Source of the DNA: an uncultured Candidatus Nitrosopelagicus sp.
Lineage (GTDB): Archaea > Thermoproteota > Nitrososphaeria > Nitrososphaerales > Nitrosopumilaceae
Direction: 5' to 3'
Length of the DNA: 19,639 nt
Assembly (NCBI GenBank): GCA_937896695.1
Contig: CALBOT010000144.1
Coordinates: forward strand, 1-19,639
Notes under the pieces: model-generated
Told to the model about the DNA's origin: nothing
Seen by the model: the letters and a program-made list of their open reading frames with translations, nothing else
The model's database searches: none
Translations under genes and position numbers: made by a program
Part shown: positions 13,799 to 19,639 of the stretch, in pieces
How the letters are laid out: every line of letters starts with the position of its first letter
Position numbering within the stretch: the stretch's first letter is position 1

Positions 13799-14350
13799 TT
13801 ATCTAGTAAATTCGAAGGTGATCTCGTTTTCTCCGCCTGCAGTCATAGAACTAAGGTTGTAGTATGCCTCACCTGTCACACGCCACTGCGGATTGTCATT
13901 CTCTAATGCGTTCCAAAGTTCTGGGATATTACCGTCATTTTTGATGGTGAAATCATCTTTGATAATTGATGGTCTATCACTTAAAATCGTAAAGTAGTTT
14001 GAGGCAGAAACTAATCCACCAGGAGCAGCCCTGTCACCAATTGATTTTGTGCCAATCTTCATTCCGTCCTCATAGACATTATATCGAATCATCTCCAAAA
14101 TAACAGATTTGTAATTTGGATTCGTAACCTTGAATGATATTTCTACAAATGCAGTTCTCTCATCAACGTCCTTGATTATAATATCATGAAGTTCGATTAC
14201 CAAGGGTTCGATTACAGTAGCTCCTCCCGAGCCACCCAAACGTGCCTCACCGGAAGTATCATCGATTACGGAGGTTCCTGAATATGCAACAATCAAAATT
14301 ACCACCGCAAAGGCGCCGACAACTCCAATAACTGGTATTCTAGGATTCAA
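13799..14350 (-). CDS. Membrane-anchored LEA14/WHy-domain protein
   Basis: The protein (183 residues) starts with a short basic stretch and a transmembrane anchor (about residues 7-23, VIGVVGAFAVVILIVAY), then a Ser/Gly-rich linker. It then has an extracellular beta-rich domain from about residue 48 (IEPLVIELHDIIIKDVDERTAFVEISFKVTNPN) through DGMKIGTKSIGDRAAPGGLVSASNYFTIL. The 'xFxVxNPN' strand followed by the 'G...G.....i.pg....' pattern is characteristic of LEA14/WHy domains, beta-sandwich folds linked to stress proteins in other organisms; the exact function here is unknown. No ATG is available: the start is a TTG at 14350-14348, lying 26-27 nt from a TATA-like TTTTTAT, so a leaderless TTG start is predicted. 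It is divergent from the gene at 14417. Confidence 0.82.
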   Translation of the reverse strand: MNPRIPVIGVVGAFAVVILIVAYSGTSVIDDTSGEARLGGSGGATVIEPLVIELHDIIIKDVDERTAFVEISFKVTNPNYKSVILEMIRYNVYEDGMKIGTKSIGDRAAPGGLVSASNYFTILSDRPSIIKDDFTIKNDGNIPELWNALENDNPQWRVTGEAYYNLSSMTAGGENEITFEFTR

Positions 14351-14373
14351 TAAAATTTTCTTATTTTTTCTTC

Positions 14374-14380
14374 ATAAAAA
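14374..14380 (-). promoter_or_regulatory. TATA box of the LEA14-like gene
   Basis: The minus strand reads TTTTTAT, centred about 27 nt from the TTG start at 14350. Confidence 0.45.
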
Positions 14381-14386
14381 GGAATC

Positions 14387-14394
14387 TAAAATAT
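14387..14394 (+). promoter_or_regulatory. TATA box of the unknown gene at 14417
   Basis: TAAAATAT centred 26.5 nt before the ATG at 14417. This supports that start over the in-frame GTG at 14402, which would lie upstream of the predicted transcription start. Confidence 0.5.
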
Positions 14395-14416
14395 AGCACT
14401 AGTGCTGAAGAGAATC

Positions 14417-14770
14417 ATGCAGTACTTTCAGGCAGTTCAGGAAGGAAAAAAGCGAGCAAATGAAGCCCAGATGAAATTATTTGATGTTGCAGGATTTGCC
14501 ATGCTCACACTAACTACAAAGAAAAAAGACGGAAAATTCATTCCAATAGGAGAGGAGAACTATTGTGCTGCAATACATAGACCTGAAGGCTATCTAGTAA
14601 TCCTAGTTGATTCAGAAGGATACACAAAGGCACAAACAAAGGACTTGGAAAAAGAAGAGGCAGCACAAATTTATTGTAAAGTTGAAGAATCAGGGATTGA
14701 AGAATTTCCAGGAAATCAGATTACAATTTGGACCGAGACATTTGATACAATTCAATCAGAATTTAAATAA
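14417..14770 (+). CDS. Small soluble protein of unknown function
   Basis: The 117-residue product begins MQYFQAVQEGKKRANEAQMKLFDVAG and appears to be an alpha/beta soluble protein. It has a helical N-terminus, then likely strands AMLTLTTKKK, CAAIHRPEGYLVILVD and AAQIYCKVEESG. There is no signal peptide, membrane helix or metal motif. I do not recognise the family. The ATG at 14417 matches the TATA spacing exactly, whereas the frame also contains a GTG at 14402. The gene stands alone between the divergent LEA14-like gene and the convergent TPR gene, whose stop is 5 bp away. Confidence 0.8.
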   Translation: MQYFQAVQEGKKRANEAQMKLFDVAGFAMLTLTTKKKDGKFIPIGEENYCAAIHRPEGYLVILVDSEGYTKAQTKDLEKEEAAQIYCKVEESGIEEFPGNQITIWTETFDTIQSEFK

Positions 14771-14775
14771 AAAAA

Positions 14776-15267
14776 TCAGACAGTTGCTTCTTTGAATTTG
14801 TTGAGATGTTTAATATCAGTAAAATCAACATCGCATTTTGCTTGTTCTCTGTATGAGCCATCTAATTCAATTAGCTTAGATAGTAATTCCAAGCCCTCAT
14901 CTAATTTTCCTGATTTGATTAAAGATGATGCCATATTGTACATGCCAGTCTTACTGTCAGGTTTTACTTTCAAAACTATATCAAAACATTCGATAGCAGG
15001 GGCATACTGTTCAATTTTATGAAAACATAATCCTTTGTTCAGTAGTGCTAGAATGTTTTCTTTTTCTTGGGAAAGAACTCTATCATAGCAAACAATGGCG
15101 TCTTCATATTTTCCAAATTTTCCAAATATGTTGCCTTTTTTGAGTAATGCCTCCAGATGATTTGGGTCTTGAATCAAAATCTTTTCATAAAATGCTAATG
15201 CATTTTTTGGATTGCCTAGATTTAGTGCAGTTTGTCCACTTTTTAGTAATGATTCTATTTCAGACAT
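14776..15267 (-). CDS. TPR-repeat protein
   Basis: The 163-residue protein is built of about four tetratricopeptide repeats, 34-residue helical hairpins that scaffold protein-protein contacts. Repeats are seen at about residues 4-37 (LLKSGQTALNLGNPKNALAF), 38-71 (ALLKKGNIFGKFGKYEDAIV), 72-105 (ALLNKGLCFHKIEQYAPAIE) and 106-139 (GMYNMASSLIKSGKLDEGLE), each ending in the typical D/P loop. It has no membrane segment. It lies 10 bp downstream of pyrH in the tmk-HD-pyrH operon, so it is probably co-transcribed, but its partner is unknown. Confidence 0.9.
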   Translation of the reverse strand: MSEIESLLKSGQTALNLGNPKNALAFYEKILIQDPNHLEALLKKGNIFGKFGKYEDAIVCYDRVLSQEKENILALLNKGLCFHKIEQYAPAIECFDIVLKVKPDSKTGMYNMASSLIKSGKLDEGLELLSKLIELDGSYREQAKCDVDFTDIKHLNKFKEATV

Positions 15268-15277
15268 GAATTGTTTA

Positions 15278-15961
15278 TTATTTTTTTCCTAAAATAATTT
15301 CAGTTCCAGCAGCTCCACCCTTGATTGCTTTTTCAAGAGTTTTGATATCAGATTTTATCACTCTTGTTCGAATTTTTGAGCGTTCAATGATTTTTAGTGC
15401 AACAATATCCATCAGATCATAACCGCCTGCTACAGAATCCTCGTGGATTAGAAGTTTTTTCAAATTTTTCATCTCAATTGTTTTGAAGAGTTTTGCTTTT
15501 TTGTTTTTGTTAGGATCAGAGTCATAAATTCCAGAAACATCTGTTGCGTTAAGGAACTGTTCAGCATTTACCTTTTCTGCAATTAAAGCAGCAGTTCCAT
15601 TTGTTGATTGGCCCGGATGCAATCCACCTGCAATTACAATCAAACCGCTATCTACTGCATGCTTTGCTTCTCGAAGAGTGGTTGGCGGATGTGGGTAAGC
15701 CTTGTCCTTTAGTGCATAAATTAGTAATTTTGCATTTAATCGCGATATTTCAATTCCAAGTTCATCTAAAGTGGATTCATCAGCGCCTGAAGAACGTGCA
15801 TGCGTAATGTAGTGTCTTGCAATTTTTCCACCACCAGCAACTATGATTGGCTGGTATGTTTTGCTAATTTTAATCAGAAATCTAGCATAATCTTTGAGTA
15901 GCTTTACATTTTCCATTGCAAAAACTTTGCCTGAAAACTTGATTACAATTTTTTTCTTCAT
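15278..15961 (-). CDS. pyrH: UMP kinase (uridylate kinase, archaeal type)
   Basis: PyrH phosphorylates UMP to UDP with ATP, the step after de novo UMP synthesis. The 227 residues match the archaeal amino-acid-kinase-fold enzyme. The nucleotide-binding N-terminus is KKIVIKFSGKVF, the glycine-rich loop VAGGGKIARHY lies at 41-51, a GGLHPGQSTNGTAA segment at 112-125 and NATDVSGIYDSDP at 138-150. It has a normal length and starts 2 bp after the HD gene stop. Together with pyrB and pyrI in this window it concerns pyrimidine synthesis, although these genes are about 15 kb apart and not in one operon. Confidence 0.94.
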   Translation of the reverse strand: MKKKIVIKFSGKVFAMENVKLLKDYARFLIKISKTYQPIIVAGGGKIARHYITHARSSGADESTLDELGIEISRLNAKLLIYALKDKAYPHPPTTLREAKHAVDSGLIVIAGGLHPGQSTNGTAALIAEKVNAEQFLNATDVSGIYDSDPNKNKKAKLFKTIEMKNLKKLLIHEDSVAGGYDLMDIVALKIIERSKIRTRVIKSDIKTLEKAIKGGAAGTEIILGKK

Positions 15962-15963
15962 TT

Positions 15964-17202
15964 TTACAGTTCACCAAGAATTGATTTTGCAGCAATTTCA
16001 ACTTTGTTTCTATTCTTTTGTTGAGTATATGCTCTAAGAATATTCATTTTTCCAGACATTGTAGATACAAGTGGTATTTCAGATATAGGAATTGTCTGCG
16101 GAGTGATTTTACTTCCCTCTTTTTTGATTAAGATTATCGAATTTGATTCTTTTTTTGATGGAGCAAGAGGCATGGAATGAGTGGTGGTGGTATCTATGAA
16201 AATTTGATTTTCATCTAATTTTGATTTTTTGGCAATATCTTTTCTGAACTGTTTTAGTGTATTTTTTGCAAATGTCTTTTTTCCAGAAATTGTTTTTTCA
16301 AACACACATTTGAAGAGTTTTCTGTTTTGATAATCAACTGCAATTTTCTTTGCTGCTCTCAGCTCAGAATTGCTTTCGGGAAGAGATGTCAATTGTTCTA
16401 AAATTGTATCATCTGTTTGTTTTACATATTCTTGAGCACTCATTGAACTCAATCCGAGATGATCGTCTGCCAAGCTCATTGCCTCTAGTAACATTACCTC
16501 ACCTGCGCGTACAGTCTTATGAAAATATACGGCCTTGAACATCTGAAAGCGGGAAATCATCATTGTTTCAAAATTTACAAGCGCAGAACTTTGTAGGGCA
16601 AGTTTATTCTTGTAAATTTCAAAAGAATTTGTTATTCTATTATGGTCAATTTTTGCGTGTTCTGCACCTGTAAAATAGCCATCCCGTAAGAGATAATCCA
16701 TCATATCGGCAGAGAGAGCGCCAGAAATTATTTCATTTTCAAACTGTTTGCTTCCCTCTCCAACTGCAAGACGATTGATTTTTTTCTTGTCAGTTGTTTT
16801 GGAAATAATATCACCGATTTCAGATTTCAAGATAATTTCTTTTCCAATTTGTTCATGTGTTATACGCTTTTTTTTCTGCAACACTTCTTCAAATAGATGT
16901 GAAAATGGCCCATGACCAATATCATGCAGTAATGCTGCTAATCTAATATCATCAGCATCTTTTACAGGCATTTGTTTTTTTGATGCAAGTGAAGTTGCAG
17001 CCATTCCTGCAATGTGCATCACACCAAGTGAATGCTCAAATCTTGTATGCTGTGCACCAGGATATGTCAAGTGTGCACCAGACAGTTGTTTGATTCGTCT
17101 TAATCTTTGAAAGACAGAAGTGTCAATAATTTGTTGTTCAGTACTGTTCAGTCTAATAAAATCATGAATCGGATCTGTAATTTCTAAAAATTGATTTTTC
17201 AT
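15964..17202 (-). CDS. HD-domain phosphohydrolase, SAMHD1/dNTPase-like
   Basis: HD-domain enzymes of this type hydrolyse nucleotides, and the SAMHD1-like group removes the triphosphate from dNTPs. The 412-residue protein has the complete metal site pattern: H57 in TRFEHSLGV, H93-D94 in ALLHDIGHGPFSH, and a later aspartate D166 in GALSADMMDYLLRD, a typical sequence for this group. The N-terminus ITDPIHDFIRL with FQRLRRIKQL is also typical. The C-terminal 150 residues are charged and less conserved. It overlaps the tmk stop by 4 bp (ATGA), giving tight coupling with thymidylate kinase, so control of deoxynucleotide pools is a reasonable inference; the actual substrate is not determined here. 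Confidence 0.92.
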   Translation of the reverse strand: MKNQFLEITDPIHDFIRLNSTEQQIIDTSVFQRLRRIKQLSGAHLTYPGAQHTRFEHSLGVMHIAGMAATSLASKKQMPVKDADDIRLAALLHDIGHGPFSHLFEEVLQKKKRITHEQIGKEIILKSEIGDIISKTTDKKKINRLAVGEGSKQFENEIISGALSADMMDYLLRDGYFTGAEHAKIDHNRITNSFEIYKNKLALQSSALVNFETMMISRFQMFKAVYFHKTVRAGEVMLLEAMSLADDHLGLSSMSAQEYVKQTDDTILEQLTSLPESNSELRAAKKIAVDYQNRKLFKCVFEKTISGKKTFAKNTLKQFRKDIAKKSKLDENQIFIDTTTTHSMPLAPSKKESNSIILIKKEGSKITPQTIPISEIPLVSTMSGKMNILRAYTQQKNRNKVEIAAKSILGEL

Positions 17203-17780
17203 AGTCCCATCTTTTTTGCTACTATTTTCATTACGTCATTGTGAACATCATTTTTTGATTGAGATGCGTTTACTACCTTCCAGCCCTTCTTTTTTGCCAA
17301 TTTACGATATCCTTGAGAGATTTTGTTTGAAAATTCCTTATTTTTTTCAAATTTATCACGATTTTGTTTTTTTCTTGCAAATGACTCCTTTTGAGGCACG
17401 TCTAAAACAATTACAAGATCAGATTTTGGTAATCCCTCATCTAATTTTTCTAGCCAGTCTAGTTTGAGACCATTTGTTATTCCATATACCAAATTAGATT
17501 CTCTATATCGATTCATTATAACAACAGAATTTTTTTCATGTGCTTTTATGACATCATTAGCTCGCTCCCATCTGTTTGCAGCTAAAAGACAATGGATTAC
17601 CTGTGCAGGATACTTTCTTTTTCCGTGCAGATATCTATCAATTTCTTTTCCAATAGGAGTTGTATAATCAGGAAACGAGAATAATTTTACCTTTAATTTT
17701 GCAGAGCGAAGTTTTCTTTGTAGCATAGCAGACTGGGTCTTTTTTCCAGCTTGATCTCCACCTTCAAATGTTATAATCAA
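17199..17780 (-). CDS. tmk: Thymidylate kinase (dTMP kinase)-like protein
   Basis: Thymidylate kinase converts dTMP to dTDP for DNA synthesis. The 193 residues have the family length. The P-loop reads FEGGDQAGKKTQ (5-16), followed by SFPDYTTPIGKEIDRYLHGK, a QVIHCLLAANRWERA helix, NRYRESNLVYG where the family usually has a D-R-Y motif, and VIVLDVPQKESFARK. One oddity is that the residue after the P-loop lysine K13 is K14 rather than the usual Ser/Thr. The start is a TTG at 17780-17778 with a TATA-like TTTTAATT centred exactly 26.5 nt upstream, so the mRNA is probably leaderless. It is the first gene of the tmk-HD-pyrH-TPR operon. Confidence 0.88.
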   Translation of the reverse strand: MIITFEGGDQAGKKTQSAMLQRKLRSAKLKVKLFSFPDYTTPIGKEIDRYLHGKRKYPAQVIHCLLAANRWERANDVIKAHEKNSVVIMNRYRESNLVYGITNGLKLDWLEKLDEGLPKSDLVIVLDVPQKESFARKKQNRDKFEKNKEFSNKISQGYRKLAKKKGWKVVNASQSKNDVHNDVMKIVAKKMGL

Positions 17781-17802
17781 TGTATAGATGGATGTTTCTT
17801 TG

Positions 17803-17810
17803 AATTAAAA
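17803..17810 (-). promoter_or_regulatory. TATA box of the tmk-HD-pyrH-TPR operon
   Basis: The minus strand reads TTTTAATT, centred 26.5 nt from the TTG start of tmk. It lies in the 42 bp between tmk and the preceding small gene. Confidence 0.5.
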
Positions 17811-17822
17811 TCTTGGGCAGGA

Positions 17823-17951
17823 TTAAGAATAATTTTTTCTTCCTACTTTGAGTTTGTCTAGACGTGTTGTTTCTTCGTCACTAACCTTTTCTTCAATCTC
17901 TTCTTTGATTTCCTTTGATTTTTTTGATTTAGAGGAAGCCATTTTGCTCAT
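17823..17951 (-). CDS. Small, highly charged lysine-rich protein of unknown function
   Basis: This ORF of 42 codons from the ATG at 17951 starts MSKMASSKSKKSKE and continues with a charged helix (EIKEEIEEKVSDEE) and a basic tail ending KVGRKNYS. Alternative starts are an ATG at 17957 (44 residues) and one at 17942 (39 residues). A TATA-like TTAATATT at 17972-17979 lies about 25 nt before 17951. Serine/lysine-rich N-termini of this sort occur in small nucleic-acid-binding proteins, but I cannot name a family. It lies between the ubiB-like gene and tmk, on the same strand, and fills most of an otherwise empty 234-bp gap. Confidence 0.6.
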   Translation of the reverse strand: MSKMASSKSKKSKEIKEEIEEKVSDEETTRLDKLKVGRKNYS

Positions 17952-17971
17952 AGTCATTTTACTACCATTAC

Positions 17972-17979
17972 AATATTAA
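17972..17979 (-). promoter_or_regulatory. TATA box of the small lysine-rich gene
   Basis: The minus strand reads TTAATATT, centred about 24.5 nt from the ATG at 17951, somewhat closer than the usual 26-27. Confidence 0.35.
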
Positions 17980-18014
17980 CACTAGCGATCGTTCTCTATG
18001 CAGATAACATAAGA

Positions 18015-19565
18015 TTATTTCTTCCTAAATAGAACAGAAATTCCAATTATTACTCCAGATGCGATCAGACCTAGCGTTCCAACAGTTTCATTAGTCTGAA
18101 ACATAAACGCAGAACCAAGAAATACGGCTGCTGCAAAAATACTACCTGCCAACATTGAATTGTTTTTCTTTCCCGATTGCTGCTGCATCAGTTTTGTATC
18201 ATCCATGAATTTTTTTATTTCAGGTGCAATCGTTAGTGTATCTTCAATTGTTTTTGCAAAACGTGAAAATGATCTTTTAATTTCTTCAACGTATGCATCT
18301 TTGATTAGCGATTCTTCTTCTAAAATTTGTCTTAACACCTTGATGAACTTGAAGTCTACCTTGTGTGTGTGGTATATGCCTTCAATGATTGTGGACATTC
18401 TCAAGTATAGAGCTAAATGTTTTGGTAACTTGAATGGAAATTTGGACATTGTCTTGTTTGCCATGTTCATTAACTGTTCAACTTCCATCTCATCAGGTTT
18501 CTTTCCATACATGGACTTGATTGATAACTCGATTCCCTTTTCAATCACCTGACGATTGAAATCTGGTGCCAGCATTCCCAGCTCATCCATTGCTGTGACT
18601 GTTCTAGGAGGGTTTTTCTCTATCAATCCCAGGTATAATCTGACTAGCTTTACTCTAGTTTCATCATTAATACGGCCAATCATTCCAAAGTCATACAAAA
18701 TGAGCGTACCATCGTCTTTTACCGAAATGTTTCCCGGATGAGGATCTGCATGGAAAATGGAATGCTTGAGAAGCATTGTAAAGAAAACCTTGTGAACATC
18801 AATTACCAGTTTTTGTCTGTCTATGCCTTTTTCATCCAAAGACTGAATGTCTGTTACCTTTATTCCTGGAATATACTCCATTGTTAGAATATTTTTTGTA
18901 GAATAATCATCATGGACTTTTGGAATTACTACGTTATTGTATGGCTCCATGTTTTTCTTTATTGTTTTGAGATTGTCAGACTCTTTTGTGTAATCTAACT
19001 CCTCATGCATTGATTCGACAAACTGTTTCATTATTGGAATGATTGAAAATCTCAGGTTTGGATCTACAAACTTCATTGCAAACGGAATTATTTTCATCAG
19101 TACCTTGAGATCCTTTTCAACAACCTTTTCGATTCCAGGTCGTTTGACCTTTACAATTACCTGTTGGCCGTTTCTTGTTCCTCTGTAAACTTGACCTAAA
19201 GAGGCACCAGATAGTGCAGTAGTATCTAAAGAATCAAATTTTTCATCAATCTTACCAATGTCTTGTTCTATGACAGGTCTTACCTTTTCAAATGACTCGG
19301 CAGGAACATCATCTTGCAGTTTTGATAGTTCTTTCATGTATGGTTCAGGTAAGATGTCTGCTCGTGATGATAGCCACTGTCCGAACTTTATGTAGACAGG
19401 ACCTAATGAGATGCAGGTGTTTAGTATTCTTCTTGCATGACGCTTGAATCGCTCCTCATCAACATCTTTTTTGTCATCAGATATCCATAAAACGCGATCT
19501 TTTCTTAATGCCAGGATTGATGGCAGTAATTTGATGAAAACGTAGATTGTTCTTCCTAAAACCAT
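18015..19565 (-). CDS. ABC1/UbiB-family atypical kinase with C-terminal membrane helices
   Basis: UbiB/ABC1/ADCK proteins are atypical ATP-binding kinases/ATPases associated with quinone and prenyl-lipid metabolism in bacteria and mitochondria. The role in archaea is less clear. The 516 residues carry the full motif set: KFGQWLSSRADILP (62-75, the KxGQ motif), LSGASLGQVYRG (118-129) in place of the usual P-loop, IVKVKRPG (136-143), EELDY, the catalytic HADPHPGN, and YDFGMIG (the DFG motif). Two hydrophobic C-terminal segments at about 467-486 and 495-512 anchor it in the membrane. The ATG is preceded by AGGAG 9 nt upstream, one of the clearest Shine-Dalgarno sequences in the window, as expected for an internal operon gene. 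Confidence 0.94.
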   Translation of the reverse strand: MVLGRTIYVFIKLLPSILALRKDRVLWISDDKKDVDEERFKRHARRILNTCISLGPVYIKFGQWLSSRADILPEPYMKELSKLQDDVPAESFEKVRPVIEQDIGKIDEKFDSLDTTALSGASLGQVYRGTRNGQQVIVKVKRPGIEKVVEKDLKVLMKIIPFAMKFVDPNLRFSIIPIMKQFVESMHEELDYTKESDNLKTIKKNMEPYNNVVIPKVHDDYSTKNILTMEYIPGIKVTDIQSLDEKGIDRQKLVIDVHKVFFTMLLKHSIFHADPHPGNISVKDDGTLILYDFGMIGRINDETRVKLVRLYLGLIEKNPPRTVTAMDELGMLAPDFNRQVIEKGIELSIKSMYGKKPDEMEVEQLMNMANKTMSKFPFKLPKHLALYLRMSTIIEGIYHTHKVDFKFIKVLRQILEEESLIKDAYVEEIKRSFSRFAKTIEDTLTIAPEIKKFMDDTKLMQQQSGKKNNSMLAGSIFAAAVFLGSAFMFQTNETVGTLGLIASGVIIGISVLFRKK

Positions 19566-19571
19566 TGTAAG

Positions 19572-19637
19572 TTACTCCTTTAGCTTTTTTGCTATACGGT
19601 AAGATGCATATCCTGCAACTAGAGATGCTGCCAGTCC
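19572..19637 (-). CDS. C-terminal tail of an upstream gene (runs off the right edge)
   Basis: One minus-strand frame stays open from the right edge to a TAA at 19574-19572 and reads GLAASLVAGYASYRIAKKLKE. This looks like the end of an Ala/Gly-rich membrane helix with a basic cytoplasmic tail. The stop is embedded in the Shine-Dalgarno sequence of the UbiB-like gene, 6 bp upstream of its start, which fits an operon. The other frames look non-protein-like. The family cannot be named from 21 residues. Confidence 0.5.
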   Translation of the reverse strand, partial: GLAASLVAGYASYRIAKKLKE

Positions 19638-19639
19638 AC

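Overview
The window is about one-third GC and reads as chromosome of an ammonia-oxidising archaeon of the Nitrosopumilus/Nitrosarchaeum type (Nitrososphaerota). The evidence is an archaeal A-type ATP synthase, an Amt ammonium transporter with an archaeal-style signal peptide, archaeal PyrI and UMP kinase, TATA-box promoters with mostly leaderless genes, and T-rich terminators without strong hairpins. Genus-level placement is inference from gene content and protein style. I see no mobile element, CRISPR array, rRNA or tRNA.

Layout. (1) 1-712: pyrB (5' part only, minus strand) and pyrI (plus) are transcribed away from each other from a 40-bp intergenic segment in which the two TATA boxes interlock. 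(2) 740-5625, minus: ATP synthase operon atpE-atpA-atpB-atpD, then a 43-residue coiled-coil ORF too short for usual gene calling, then atpK. (3) 5734-7812, plus: atpI, divergent from atpE. (4) 7813-10514, minus: a coiled-coil small protein, a two-domain rhodanese, and a large Amt transporter. (5) 10624-12848, plus: an unknown protein with a possible 13-codon upstream ORF, then atpC directly followed by a two-helix membrane protein. (6) 12849-14350, minus: a Cas4/RecB-like Fe-S protein that appears to have lost catalytic residues, an unlisted 37-residue single-helix membrane protein with its own promoter and terminator, and a LEA14/WHy-domain membrane-anchored protein. (7) 14417-14770, plus: an unknown protein. 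(8) 14776-17780, minus: an operon of thymidylate kinase, an HD dNTPase-like protein, UMP kinase and a TPR protein. (9) 17823-19639, minus: a small charged protein, an ABC1/UbiB-family kinase-like membrane protein, and the C-terminal tail of an upstream gene.

Two themes connect the genes. One is energy and nitrogen: six A-type ATP synthase subunits plus the rotor-stalk subunit C and stator subunit I in three transcription units, with an Amt transporter between atpI and atpC. No subunit F gene, and no full-length subunit H gene, is visible. The other is pyrimidines: pyrB and pyrI at the left, and tmk, a dNTPase-like gene and pyrH at the right.

Promoters are unusually legible. In many genes a TATA-like octamer is centred about 26-27 nt upstream of the start codon, which predicts leaderless mRNAs. 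This spacing was used to choose starts, including three TTG starts (atpE, the LEA14-like gene, tmk). These are predictions from spacing only.
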